Notes under the pieces: generated by a model
Told to the model about the DNA's origin: nothing
Seen by the model: the letters and a program-made list of their open reading frames with translations, nothing else
The model's database searches: none
Made by a program: the position numbers and the translations under genes
In this document: positions 42,370-51,683 of the stretch, piece by piece
Layout of the letters: the number at the start of each line of letters is the position of its first letter
Position numbering within the stretch: the first letter of the stretch is position 1
Assembly: GCF_013085465.1 (NCBI RefSeq)
Contig: NZ_CP049838.1
Span: forward strand, 7,440,001-7,504,000
DNA length: 64,000 bases
Reading direction: 5' to 3'
Source of the DNA: Streptomyces asoensis
Lineage (GTDB): Bacteria; Actinomycetota; Actinomycetes; Streptomycetales; Streptomycetaceae

Positions 42370-44537
42370 ACGTGGGCTCGCCCACCGGTCAGCAGAGGCA
42401 GTTCCCCAGTGGTGCCGCCTACGCCGAGGCCTTGCAGCACACACAGCTGTGTTTCGAGCACCCCGAACTCAAGGGTGCAAGGCCGGAACTGACCAAACTC
42501 GGCCTGCCCCGCGCCATCTCCGGCGCCTTCGCGAGCGTGTTCTCGCTGACCTCGGCCGCGTCGGGTCGGCGGTACGCGGTCAAATGCTTTACCCGTCACG
42601 TCCCTGATCAGGAACTTCGCTACCAGGCCATCAGTAGAAGACTTGCGCAGCTTGACCCGGCCGAGCTCTCCCAGCCGTGGAACCTCGGCTTCGAGTACCT
42701 TCCTGACGCGATCGGCGTCGGCCAGGAGCGCTACCCGGTCCTGAAGATGGAGTGGATCGAGGCCGTCACCCTGTCCTCCTGGCTCGACGACAACCACACC
42801 GACCGGTTCGCCGTCGACCGTCTGGCCGACAGGTTCGAGGCGCTGACCCGCGATCTGTCGGAACACGAGATCGCCCATGGCGACCTCCAGCACGGCAACC
42901 TGCTTGTCGCAAGCGACGACACCCTGCGCCTCGTCGACTACGACGGGATGTACGTGCCGGCGCTGGCAGGCCTCGGTGGAACCGAGCGGGGCCACCGCAA
43001 CTACCAGTCGCCCATGCGCGGAAACGATGACTTCGGGGCGGCGTTGGACCGGTTCTCCGCCTGGGTCATCTTCATGTCGCTCAAGGCAACCGCCGCCGAC
43101 CCCGCTCTGTGGCATCGGCTGCACGAACCCAGCGGTGAGTTTCTGCTGCTCACGGAGGAAGACTTCAAGAGTCCGGGCGGCTCCACAGGGCTCCAGACGC
43201 TACTCACCCATCCAGACCCGACGGTGAGAGGCCTCGCTGACCAGGTGAAGTCCTTGGCCTTCCAGCCACTGGACGTGCTGCCCCCGCTCGCCCACGCGAT
43301 CCCCAAGCAGCGGGCCGCCGCGACGACGACCACTTCGGCATCGGCTCCCCCCACGACGACCCATTCGGGTACGGGGGGACTGCCCGACTGGATGACCGGG
43401 CACGTTCCCCCGCAGGCCGCGCTCTCCGCCACTTCACCGGACGGCTTCCACATCCGGACGCCGTTGGACGTCGTCACGGCCGCACTCTGGCCGCTGTTGT
43501 TGGCCGCGACGGCCTTGGTGATCGTCGCGGGTTTCCCGACCCCCCTGATCGGATCCGGAGTACCTGTCATCGTCGCCGCCGTGATCACCGCCTTCGCACG
43601 GAGCCGCCGGGTGGAGAGGGCTCGGTCACGGGCCGTCCTGGGCAGACTGACGGACGAACTGGCCCAGCTTGACGACCCCGTCAAGGCAGCCGAGAAGCTG
43701 CGCAAGGACAAGGCGAAGTTCGACGCGGCGGAGACGAAACGGACCACTGCCTACCCGCAGGAACAGAACAGGCTCACAGCCCGGTACCACGCCGCGCTCA
43801 AGGAGGCCGAGAAGCGCAAGGTCCGCAAGCAGCGTGACATCGACAAGAAGATCGACGGGCTCTCGGAGGACCTCCGCAAAGCCTTGGCCAAAGCGCTTGC
43901 CGACAAACAGGCCGCGTACGTCCGGGATCAGCTCGGTCGTCGGCTGATCTCCCAGTCTCCGCCGCACGGCATCGGGCCGAAACTTGCCGCTCGTCTCGCC
44001 GCGGCGGGCATCCGGTCGGCAGCTGATTTCAAGGGCTACCGCTCCGTGCAGAACAACTCCTACAACAGCACCGGCGCCGTACTGGTGTTGACCAGCGGCC
44101 GAGCCATCAACGTTCAGGGAATCGGCGAGGCCAAGGCCATCGCTCTCGACGTCTGGCGTAAGGACTTGTTCGCATCCGCCGTCGCTCGGCAGCCGAGCGC
44201 TCTCAGCGCGGCGGAACGACAGCAGATCGAGCAGGGCATCACGCACCGCCGGGCCCAGCTAGCCCTCCAACGCAAGGCTGTGGAGTCCGAGATCGAGGCC
44301 TCGCGTGAGCAGGCGCGGAAGCATCTGGAGGACGGCAAGGAGCGGCTCGCCCGGGAGAACACGCTTGCAGGCGACCGGGCCCGGCAACAGCGGCAGGAGT
44401 TCGGCCGGCGTACCGTCGCACTCCAGCAGAACAGCGCACTCCACGGGAGACTGAGCGCTTCCATGGAAGCCGCCAGACTCCGACACCGCGGGCTGTCGTA
44501 CGCGTCCTACGTGCGATTCCTCTATATCGGTCGCTGA
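42366..44537 (+). CDS. membrane kinase with coiled coil and helix-hairpin-helix
   Basis: A 723-residue protein. The N-terminal 300 residues are a divergent protein kinase: YAVKCFTR (Lys), EIAHGDLQHGNLLV (catalytic Asp, about 172) and LVDYDGMYVP (DFG replaced by DYD). Two hydrophobic helices follow (about 365-400), then a Lys/Glu/Arg coiled coil (420-520), a helix-hairpin-helix (GIGPKLAARLAAAGI and VQGIGEAKAIAL, 530-600) and a second coiled coil. The kinase-HHH arrangement is the hallmark of TerY-P triad kinases. It starts within the PP2C stop (GTGA). The HHH parts suggest contact with nucleic acid at the inner face of the membrane. Confidence 0.8.
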   Translation: MNVGSPTGQQRQFPSGAAYAEALQHTQLCFEHPELKGARPELTKLGLPRAISGAFASVFSLTSAASGRRYAVKCFTRHVPDQELRYQAISRRLAQLDPAELSQPWNLGFEYLPDAIGVGQERYPVLKMEWIEAVTLSSWLDDNHTDRFAVDRLADRFEALTRDLSEHEIAHGDLQHGNLLVASDDTLRLVDYDGMYVPALAGLGGTERGHRNYQSPMRGNDDFGAALDRFSAWVIFMSLKATAADPALWHRLHEPSGEFLLLTEEDFKSPGGSTGLQTLLTHPDPTVRGLADQVKSLAFQPLDVLPPLAHAIPKQRAAATTTTSASAPPTTTHSGTGGLPDWMTGHVPPQAALSATSPDGFHIRTPLDVVTAALWPLLLAATALVIVAGFPTPLIGSGVPVIVAAVITAFARSRRVERARSRAVLGRLTDELAQLDDPVKAAEKLRKDKAKFDAAETKRTTAYPQEQNRLTARYHAALKEAEKRKVRKQRDIDKKIDGLSEDLRKALAKALADKQAAYVRDQLGRRLISQSPPHGIGPKLAARLAAAGIRSAADFKGYRSVQNNSYNSTGAVLVLTSGRAINVQGIGEAKAIALDVWRKDLFASAVARQPSALSAAERQQIEQGITHRRAQLALQRKAVESEIEASREQARKHLEDGKERLARENTLAGDRARQQRQEFGRRTVALQQNSALHGRLSASMEAARLRHRGLSYASYVRFLYIGR

Positions 44538-44649
44538 GACCACGCCCGGCGGGGGAGGGGAAGGGTCGGATCAGGGCGTCGCGGCCCGGCGTTGCAAAGC
44601 ACTGCGGGCACGACCTCCTCGCCGGCCTTCAAGGGGTTTCCGGCCGGCC

Positions 44650-44927
44650 GTCGCTCACCGTTCCCGTAGCCCTCGACCCGGTCGGCGATCAGCGCGAGCA
44701 GCGAGTCGGTGCGGTGGAGGTCCTCGGGCTGGTTGCGCAGGGGGCTCGTCGAGGACGTCGAGGTCGTGTAGGCAGGTGAGCACGGTGTCTCCGGGGGGCA
44801 TGGCAGAGCTCCGTGGCCACCTGCGGGCTGAAGTTCCGGAGGTCGAAGCGTGGCGCCAGACGCGACGGATCGTCCGTCACCGTCGCGTACCAGTCGTCGT
44901 CGATGGTGAGTTCACGGTGAGTGCCAT
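44650..44927 (-). pseudogene. decayed second copy of the Rhs immunity gene
   Basis: Pieces of the minus strand match the neighbouring immunity gene: DDDWYATVTDDPSRLAPRF aligns with its N-terminus, LRNFSPQVATELCHAP with the EVKNFRHEMCTVLC block, TVLTCLHDLDVLDEP with TCLRDLDVLDEP, and LRNQPEDLHRTDSLLALI with the C-terminus. Two internal segments are deleted, a one-base insertion in a C run and an 11-base duplication near the start shift the frame. It is an orphan immunity relic, typical of toxin loci that exchange their toxin tips. Confidence 0.65.
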
Positions 44928-44970
44928 CTCATCGGATCTGCTCTGCCGGGGCCGGGTAGCCGCCCGGCCG

Positions 44971-45729
44971 TCACCAGTTCCCGTAGTCCTCGACCAACGT
45001 GTTGATCAGCGCGAGCAGCGCGTCTGCCCGGTGCCGGTCCTCGTGCTGGTTGCGCAGGGACTCGTCGGCGGCCCGGAGGCGGGCCAGGGCGGGCGGTTCG
45101 CCGTCCATCACGTCCTCGATCAGCGGCGTGGTGATCAGGTCCAGGCATTCGGTGAACAGGTGGCGGGTGGCGGGCGAGGGCAGGTCGGGGGCAGGGGCGG
45201 CGAGCCCGGGGGTCAGGTACCGGACCGGGTCGGTCAGGCTCCAGCCGACGACCGCGCCCTGCTGGACGAGGAGCGCCACGTCGGGGGCGATGCCGATGCG
45301 GGCGTCCAGCGGCTCGTCGAGGACGTCGAGGTCGCGCAGACAGGTCAGCACGGCATCGCCGGGGGAGCGGCACAGCACCGTGCACATCTCATGCCGGAAG
45401 TTCTTGACCTCGTCCGCGCGGAGCCCGCCCGGCCGTACCGCGGGTGTGAGGGGAAGGCGGGCGGAGTTCTCGGCTGACGCCGACTCTTCCGGCATCCGGA
45501 ATTCAGCCCCGACCAGCTGTCGGCCGATCGGGTCGAAGCGGAAAACGTCAGGGACGTCCCACAGCCAGTCCTGGCTGCCGAACGTGTCCGCGAGGAACTT
45601 CTCTCGTTCCACCCTGTCCGCATAGGGGGAAAGGATCACGAAAGTACCCAGGAGCCGGGGGACGAGGGGGAGCGGTTCGTCCGTCACGGTCGCGCACCAG
45701 CCGCCGTCGAACTTCAGTTTCGTCGTCAT
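44971..45729 (-). CDS. immunity protein for the Rhs toxin (probable)
   Basis: A 252-residue soluble protein. It starts eight bases after the stop of the rhs toxin gene, in the same direction, which is the standard place of the cognate immunity gene. An ATG at 45729 has GAGG at good spacing; a GTG one codon earlier is also possible. Content: WLWDVPDVFRFDPIGRQLVG, LRADEVKNFRHEMCTVLCRS and a helical C-terminus (ADALLALINTLVEDYG). No known immunity family was recognised. The partly deleted paralogue directly downstream supports the immunity role. It should bind and neutralise the C-terminal toxin domain. Confidence 0.65.
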   Translation of the reverse strand: MTTKLKFDGGWCATVTDEPLPLVPRLLGTFVILSPYADRVEREKFLADTFGSQDWLWDVPDVFRFDPIGRQLVGAEFRMPEESASAENSARLPLTPAVRPGGLRADEVKNFRHEMCTVLCRSPGDAVLTCLRDLDVLDEPLDARIGIAPDVALLVQQGAVVGWSLTDPVRYLTPGLAAPAPDLPSPATRHLFTECLDLITTPLIEDVMDGEPPALARLRAADESLRNQHEDRHRADALLALINTLVEDYGNW

Positions 45730-45736
45730 CACTGCC

Positions 45737-48700
45737 TCATCTGATCCGTACTGCCGGAGGCTGGAAGCCGCCGTCCTTGGCGGGGATCCTGCCTGTCACG
45801 ATGGCCTCGTCAGTCACCGGCGCACCCGGGTCCGTGGGTTTGCCGCCGAGCGCCTCGGCTCCGGAGCCGCCCTTGATGCCCGACGGTCCGTACGCCGTGA
45901 TGGCCTGGCCCTGGGTGGTGCCGGGACCGTCGATCACGACGATGTCGTCGCCCTGTCTGAAGGTGAATGTCCCGGCCTGGCCCGTCGAGTGGTACACGGC
46001 GTCCGGGTTCTTCAGGATCTCGATGACCCGTTCGTCGCTGAAGGCGTGTCGGGTGTCCCCGTGGTAGTCGAAACGCTTCTTGAACTCCGCGTTGTTCGCC
46101 CTGTCGACGATGCCGTCCACGATCTTGTCGATCCGCTTCTGGGCCCGCTCCTCCCTCGTGTACTTGGGCATGAGGCCCAGCGGGTCGCACCCGCTGTGCG
46201 GGTTGTCCACGTACGCGAGGGGATTCGGGGCGGGAGCCAGGCCGAGAGGGTCCGGCGAGGTGTAGCGGCCGGTCTCGGGGTCGTAGTGGCGGAAGCAGTT
46301 GTGGTGGAGGCCGGTCTCGGGGTCGTAGTACTGGCCGGGAAAGCGGAGAGGTGTGTAGGCACTGCTGTCACGGGACCAGGCCGTGGTGCCCCAGAGCGTG
46401 CTCCGGGTGCGCCAGGCGATGTCGCCCGTCTCGTCGATGAGTTCGGTCGGTGTGCCGACGAGGTCCGTGGCGATGGCGAAGAACCGGCGGTCGATCTCCT
46501 CCTGGCGGTCGTCGGCCGTGAGGATGCGCTCGGTCTGGGCCAGGGGGACGACGTCACGGTGGTCCCAGGTGAGGGCGACCGTGTTCGGGGCGTCCGGCCG
46601 GTGGCTCGTCTGTTCGCACAGGGTGAGGCCGTCCCAGGTGAAGCGGACCTCCTCCACCACGCTCTCGCCGTCGGCCGCCAGGCGCTGTTTCGCGGTGCGG
46701 CGGCCGAGCGGGTCGTAGCGGTACCTCCACCGGGTTCCGTCGGGGGTGGTCACGCAGGTGAGGCGGTTCTCCGTGTCCCACGTGCAGCGCCAGGTGTCCG
46801 GCTTGCGGGAGAGGCGGGTCTTCTGCCGCAGGACGACCCGGCCGAGGGCGTCGTACTCGAAGCGGACGTCTCCGGCGCGGGTGAGGGTGGTGCCGGTGTA
46901 GGCGCGCGATCCGGTGGCCTCGCGGCCGGGGTGGCCGGAGGGCCAGGACGCCGAGGTCTGGTTGCCGGCGTCGTCGTAGGCGTACCGCTCCGTCCATCCC
47001 TGGGCGTGGACGGCGGTGACTCGGCCCACGCGGTCGAGATCGAAGGTGCGGGAGCCCGACAGCCGGTCCACCACGGAGGTCAGTTGACCATCGGCGCGGT
47101 AGGAGTAGGCGCGGCTGTTGACGTCGCGGCCCCCGGCGGTGATCTGCTGCGTGGACAGCCGTCCGGCCTCGTCCCAGGCGGAGGTCATGGTGATCGCGTC
47201 GCCGAAGACGCGGGCGAGCTCCCGGCCGGCGGCGTCGTGCGTGAAGTCGATCCGGAGACCGCCGCTGGTCAGCTGGTGGGGCAGTCCATCGGCGCCGTAG
47301 GAGTAGGAGGTGACGTGACCGGTGGGCGTGGTGCGGCGCGTGCGGCGGCCCAGGGCGTCGTAGGCGTACAGGATGGCGCGGCCGTCGACCAGTTCCGCCT
47401 TGGTGAGTCCGCGACGGTCGTACTGGTAGCGGAGTTCGCCGTTCGGTCCGGCTGCCTCCAGCAGGCGCCCGGCCCGGTCGTAGGCGTACGTCGTCACCCG
47501 GCCGTCGACGTCCTTGGCGACCACCTGGCCGAGTCGGTCGCGCTCGAACGAGATGGTCCCGCCGAGCGCGTCGACACGGGCGGCCAGCCGGCCCGCGGCG
47601 TCCATCCGGTAGGTGAGGGTGCGGCCGTCGAAGTCGGTCTCGGAGACGACGTTGTCGGCGGCGTCGTACGCGTAGGTCCAGGCCAGCCCCTGTGGGTTCG
47701 TGACGCGGGTGAGGCGCAGCGCGGCGTCGTGCTCGAACTCGTAGCGCGCGCCGTCGGGTCGGGTGCGGGCGACCGGCAGGTCGAAGTGGGTGTACTCGAA
47801 GCGGGAGACGCCACCGGACGGGTCGGTACGGGTGAGCAGGTTGCCCTCGCCGTCGTAGGTCCACGACTCGGTGGCGCCGTCGGGACCGGTGCGCCGGGCG
47901 AGTTGCCCGTCGGCGTCCCACTCCAGGCGGGTGACGCCGCCCGCCGGATCGGTGACGCGGACAGGTCTGCCGAGGGCGTCCCGCTCCGTGCGGGTCAGGG
48001 CGCCGGCCGGGTCGGTCACCTCCACGGGCAGCCCCGCCGCGTCGCACGCCACGTGTGTGGTGGATCCGAGAGGGTCCGTGATCGCGGTGAGCCGGCCGGT
48101 GTGGTCGTACGTGTAGCGGGTGGTGGCGCCGGCCTGGTCGGTGACCGCCGTGCGGTTGCCGCGTTCGTCGTACGCGTGGACCATGCGTGCGCCGTCCGGG
48201 CCGACGACCTCCACCGGCAGGCCGAACGGACCGCGCACGGTGCGCAGTTCGCTGCCGTCAGGGCGGACTGCGGAGACGACCCGGTCCTCCTCGTCGTAGG
48301 AGAAGGCGGTGGTGAGGCCCAGCGGGTCGGTGCGCGTCACGAGGTTGCCGCGCGTGTCGTAGCCGAACCGGGTGGTGTGGCCGAGCGGGTCGGTGAGAGC
48401 GAGCCGACGACAGCCGGCGCCGTACAGGTGACGGGTGACCCGCCCGTCGGCGGTGGTCAGGACCGTCGTGCGGTGACCGGTCCCGGCATCCGGTTCCGTA
48501 TAGGACAGGGTGATCTGGACGTGGCCGGCCTCGCCGCCCTCCGCCACGACGCGGTCGCGGTCGTCGTAGACGTAGTCGTAGCGGCTTCCGTTGGAGTCGG
48601 TCCAGGCGATGACGCGGCGGCGGTCGTCGTAGACGAAGGTGGTGACGGCGCCCGACGGCTTGGTGACCGTGGTGAGGTCGCGGTCCTGGTAGCCGTAGTT

Positions 48701-50506
48701 CAGCAGGGGCAGATCCGCCCCGCCCTCGCCCCCGCCGGCCAGGGACAGGCCGGTGACCAGGCCGTCGGCGACGGACAGGTTCACCCGGTGACCCGCCGAG
48801 TGGACCAGGGCCAGCGGCAGTCCGTCCTCGCCCCGGTCGACGTCGACGGCGTGGCCGTTGCGTTCGGTGATGCCCGACAGCCAGGCGACGCCGTCGCCCC
48901 CCGGTTCGCCGCCGGACGGGGCGGTGAAGTGGAAGGTCAGGCCGCTGTCGGGCGCGGTGACCGTGTAGCCGCCGTCGGTGTCGCGGGCCAGCAGCGTGCG
49001 GGCCCGGCCCGTCTCCGGGCGGGTGGGCAAGCCGGGGACCGGGTGCGGGTACGGCACCAGAAGCCCCTCGGCGGTGACATGGAGGGCACCGACGGCGTCG
49101 ATCTCCAGACGTTCGTCGACGGTGGACGACCAGGCGGGCCCCAGGAAGCGGCCGGTGGCGGTGCCGGACTCGGTGCGACGGGTGAAGACCAGCGGCAGGA
49201 TGCCCGGGATCTCCAGGTCGGTCTGGGGCAGGAACATCCGGCCGGTGGCGAGGTCCACCGGGTCCGTGCCCTCGGCGGGGCGCTCCCCGTCCGGTCGGCT
49301 GTGGGTCCCGTCCGGGGCGTCGTCGAGCAGGCGGCGCAGCCGCGCGGCGTCGGCCGCCTCCTCGGCGATGCGCACGCCCTTCACCGCGGCGCCGCCGCCC
49401 CCGGTGGCCACGGTCAGCGCGACGTCGGGCAGCAGCCGGCCGAAGCCCTCGGCCGGGTCCTTCATGAAGTCGCCGACCATCTGCTTGCCGGTGCCGACCG
49501 GGTCGTTGGCGGCCACCACAAGGCCGGCGGCCAGGCTGTTGAGGGACGTGGCGTACTCGGCCGGGTGCGTGATGTTGTACGGGTCCAGGGGGTTGACGCT
49601 GCGCACGAAGTTCAGCAGCCCCGCCGTGCCCTTGATGACGCCGCCGCCGACGTGGTCGCCCATGAGCTGGAGCTCCTGCATCCCGTCGCCCAACTGCTCG
49701 GCGTAGGACGGCTTCTGCGGGGCCATGTCGCGGGCGGCGCGGACCGCCGTGCGCGCGGTCTCCGCCGCCGAGTTGCGCTGCTTGCGAGCCTCGGCCAGAA
49801 CGTCCTGGGCCTCCTGCATCAGCTTCTTGCCGGGGTCGTCGAACGTCGCCGCGGGCTTCGGCGGCAGCGAGGCCGGGTCGCGCTTGTCCGCGGGCTGGGC
49901 GTTGTAGCGATCGACGGCGCCGTTGTAGTCGTCGACCTTCTTGCGGTGGGCGTCGGCGGCGTCCTCGGAGGCCTTGACACCCTCCTTCCACTTGTCGATC
50001 GCCGTCTGCGCCTGTCCCTGCGCCCAGGTGACGGTGCCGGCGAACGCCTCCAGCGCGCCGACCGCCTTCGTGCAGGCGTCGGCGGCGGTGTACCACTTGG
50101 GCGGCTGGGTGCTCACGGCGGTGCGCAGCGCGTCGGCCGTCTCACCCTTGAGCCGGGACGAGTCGAGGCCCTTGAGACCGTCGCCGGCGTTGTCGAAGGC
50201 CGACTGGAAGGCGCGGAGCTTCGTGGCGGTGGAGGTGATCTCGCTCGGGCTGCCGTAGATCAGCTTGGTCTTGTCCTCGGTCTGCCCGAGGTCCATCTCG
50301 TCGACCTCGGCGCCCAACCGGTTGGCGACCGAACGGGACTGTTCACGCACCCAGTCCGCGCCGGACTCCCAGCCGACGTCCTCCAACCGGTCGGCGGTCC
50401 AGTCGCCCGCGTCCTCGACCCGGTTGCCCACCCACTCGACGCCGTCCTCGACCGCGTCCTCGACCGAGTCGGGCGTGATGTCACTGATGAAGTCGCCGAT
50501 GCCCAC
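45737..50506 (-). CDS. Rhs-repeat polymorphic toxin with ESX-type N-terminus
   Basis: A 1589-residue toxin. Residues 1-300 are helical and resemble the WXG/LXG-like leader of type VII substrates. About 420-470 is a DUF6531-type start (DPVDLATGRMFLPQTDLEIP). About 600-1380 consists of many YD/RHS repeats (for example YDDRRRVIAWTDSNGSRYDY). About 1400-1445 is the RHS core end (YDPETGLHHNCFRHYDPETG ... DPLGL). The last 145 residues, after the second DPLGL, are the variable toxin (HAFSDERVIEILKNPDAVYH, then ITAYGPSG), whose pattern suggests a BECR/RelE-like RNase. GTG start at 50506, two bases after the WXG-like gene. Confidence 0.85.
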   Translation of the reverse strand: MGIGDFISDITPDSVEDAVEDGVEWVGNRVEDAGDWTADRLEDVGWESGADWVREQSRSVANRLGAEVDEMDLGQTEDKTKLIYGSPSEITSTATKLRAFQSAFDNAGDGLKGLDSSRLKGETADALRTAVSTQPPKWYTAADACTKAVGALEAFAGTVTWAQGQAQTAIDKWKEGVKASEDAADAHRKKVDDYNGAVDRYNAQPADKRDPASLPPKPAATFDDPGKKLMQEAQDVLAEARKQRNSAAETARTAVRAARDMAPQKPSYAEQLGDGMQELQLMGDHVGGGVIKGTAGLLNFVRSVNPLDPYNITHPAEYATSLNSLAAGLVVAANDPVGTGKQMVGDFMKDPAEGFGRLLPDVALTVATGGGGAAVKGVRIAEEAADAARLRRLLDDAPDGTHSRPDGERPAEGTDPVDLATGRMFLPQTDLEIPGILPLVFTRRTESGTATGRFLGPAWSSTVDERLEIDAVGALHVTAEGLLVPYPHPVPGLPTRPETGRARTLLARDTDGGYTVTAPDSGLTFHFTAPSGGEPGGDGVAWLSGITERNGHAVDVDRGEDGLPLALVHSAGHRVNLSVADGLVTGLSLAGGGEGGADLPLLNYGYQDRDLTTVTKPSGAVTTFVYDDRRRVIAWTDSNGSRYDYVYDDRDRVVAEGGEAGHVQITLSYTEPDAGTGHRTTVLTTADGRVTRHLYGAGCRRLALTDPLGHTTRFGYDTRGNLVTRTDPLGLTTAFSYDEEDRVVSAVRPDGSELRTVRGPFGLPVEVVGPDGARMVHAYDERGNRTAVTDQAGATTRYTYDHTGRLTAITDPLGSTTHVACDAAGLPVEVTDPAGALTRTERDALGRPVRVTDPAGGVTRLEWDADGQLARRTGPDGATESWTYDGEGNLLTRTDPSGGVSRFEYTHFDLPVARTRPDGARYEFEHDAALRLTRVTNPQGLAWTYAYDAADNVVSETDFDGRTLTYRMDAAGRLAARVDALGGTISFERDRLGQVVAKDVDGRVTTYAYDRAGRLLEAAGPNGELRYQYDRRGLTKAELVDGRAILYAYDALGRRTRRTTPTGHVTSYSYGADGLPHQLTSGGLRIDFTHDAAGRELARVFGDAITMTSAWDEAGRLSTQQITAGGRDVNSRAYSYRADGQLTSVVDRLSGSRTFDLDRVGRVTAVHAQGWTERYAYDDAGNQTSASWPSGHPGREATGSRAYTGTTLTRAGDVRFEYDALGRVVLRQKTRLSRKPDTWRCTWDTENRLTCVTTPDGTRWRYRYDPLGRRTAKQRLAADGESVVEEVRFTWDGLTLCEQTSHRPDAPNTVALTWDHRDVVPLAQTERILTADDRQEEIDRRFFAIATDLVGTPTELIDETGDIAWRTRSTLWGTTAWSRDSSAYTPLRFPGQYYDPETGLHHNCFRHYDPETGRYTSPDPLGLAPAPNPLAYVDNPHSGCDPLGLMPKYTREERAQKRIDKIVDGIVDRANNAEFKKRFDYHGDTRHAFSDERVIEILKNPDAVYHSTGQAGTFTFRQGDDIVVIDGPGTTQGQAITAYGPSGIKGGSGAEALGGKPTDPGAPVTDEAIVTGRIPAKDGGFQPPAVRIR

Positions 50507-50508
50507 CG

Positions 50509-51162
50509 TCAGTTCCCCCCGGAGTCAGCCTGCTGCTCCTGCTGGGCGCGTTCCTCCGGCGAAGGGCCGAAGGTGTCGTCCAGCGCCTGGTTCCACTGGT
50601 CGTCGGAGATGCCGAGAGCGTCGTTGAGCACCTGCGACTGCTGACCGCCACGGCCCTCGGTGAGAACGGTGCGGCCGGTGTCCTTCCAGGTCTGCTCCAT
50701 GTCCTGACCGGCCTTGTCGAACGACTCGGCGCTCCAGTCCGGGTTCAGGTAGTCCGGCGTGAAGATGTCGCCCCAGTCCTGCTGGGCGATCTCCTCCTCA
50801 CTGGCGTGCGGGTTCCCGCCGAACAGGGAGTTGGCGCCCACCTTGAGCGTGGCCGCGACGTACTGGTCGTGCTCCCACTGGGCGCCCGCCGCCAGGCCGA
50901 GGCGGTTCGCGAGCGCGCCGGCGTCGTGCACCAGGGCACGCACGCCCCACTCCCAGCGCTCGCAGAAGTCCTCGAAGTCGACCGCGAGGCCGTGGTGCCC
51001 GGCCTCCATACCGGTCATCGCCAGCTCCGAGAATCCCTTTCCCAGCACCGACCCGGTGGCGCCGCCGAGTTCACCGAGCTGGTCGATGGTCGCGCCGACG
51101 CCCTGGGTGAACTTGGCGACGGACGCCTTGTCGAGCCGCAGGTCCGGTCCGTCCCCGCTCAT
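50509..51162 (-). CDS. WXG/ESX-like partner of the Rhs toxin
   Basis: A 217-residue helical protein without signal peptide. It opens LRLDKASVAKFTQGVGATID and contains a tryptophan-centred helical hairpin (DFCERWEWGVRALVH) and a Gln/Glu/Asp-rich tail. Such proteins precede Rhs toxins in Streptomyces and are thought to act with type VII-like secretion. The ATG at 51162 overlaps the stop of the SseB-like gene (ATGA), and the Rhs gene follows after two bases, so the three form one operon. Confidence 0.65.
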   Translation of the reverse strand: MSGDGPDLRLDKASVAKFTQGVGATIDQLGELGGATGSVLGKGFSELAMTGMEAGHHGLAVDFEDFCERWEWGVRALVHDAGALANRLGLAAGAQWEHDQYVAATLKVGANSLFGGNPHASEEEIAQQDWGDIFTPDYLNPDWSAESFDKAGQDMEQTWKDTGRTVLTEGRGGQQSQVLNDALGISDDQWNQALDDTFGPSPEERAQQEQQADSGGN

Positions 51163-51575
51163 GACCGCGGCCCCTCTCCCGCCGCGCCGGCGTCGACGGC
51201 GACCGGGTCCGGAACGATGCCGACGACCGGCGGGAAGAACATCGACCCGTCCTCGGTGGCGATGTCGACGGCGAGACCGGCGGGCTCGCCCAGCGTGGGC
51301 ACGATCTCGTCGACGATGCGCGCGCCCAGCAGCGCCGCGTAGTCCATGGGTTGGTCACCGCGCGTGTGATGCAGGGCGAACCGGGCCAGTGCTACCTCGT
51401 CGGTGAACCCGCAGATCCACCGCACCCCGCCCGAACGCACCGACCAGAGACCTCCGTCGGCCACCGGCACCAGGAGGACCGAGCGTCGCATCTCGCCGAC
51501 CAGAGCACGCGGGTCGTCGCCTCCGCTTCTCCGCTCGGCGATGCGTTCGGCGAGTGCCGCCTTCGGCTGCTGCAC
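51159..51575 (-). CDS. SseB-family protein
   Basis: A 138-residue protein with the SseB N-terminal fold: LAERIAERRSGGDDPRALV, VLLVPVADGGLWSVRSGG and ICGFTDEVALARFA. These are small actinobacterial proteins commonly encoded with ESX/Rhs toxin genes; the exact function is not known. The GTG at 51575 is chosen because GGGGAGGAACC stands directly before it on the minus strand. It is the first gene of the Rhs operon. Confidence 0.7.
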   Translation of the reverse strand: MQQPKAALAERIAERRSGGDDPRALVGEMRRSVLLVPVADGGLWSVRSGGVRWICGFTDEVALARFALHHTRGDQPMDYAALLGARIVDEIVPTLGEPAGLAVDIATEDGSMFFPPVVGIVPDPVAVDAGAAGEGPRS

Positions 51576-51683
51576 GGTTCCTCCCCGGTCGTAGGTGACT
51601 GATGGCACCGTAGAACAGGACGCGCGTGAAGGAGCGGGCGGTTCTGGTGAGGCTCGCCCGCCCCGCCCGACAGGCGTGTGGGT

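Noticed and set aside
45989..50644. Very long plus-strand open frame opposite the Rhs gene
   Set aside because: It is the GC-bias shadow of the rhs repeats. It has no recognisable domain, and the minus-strand frame has full RHS features.
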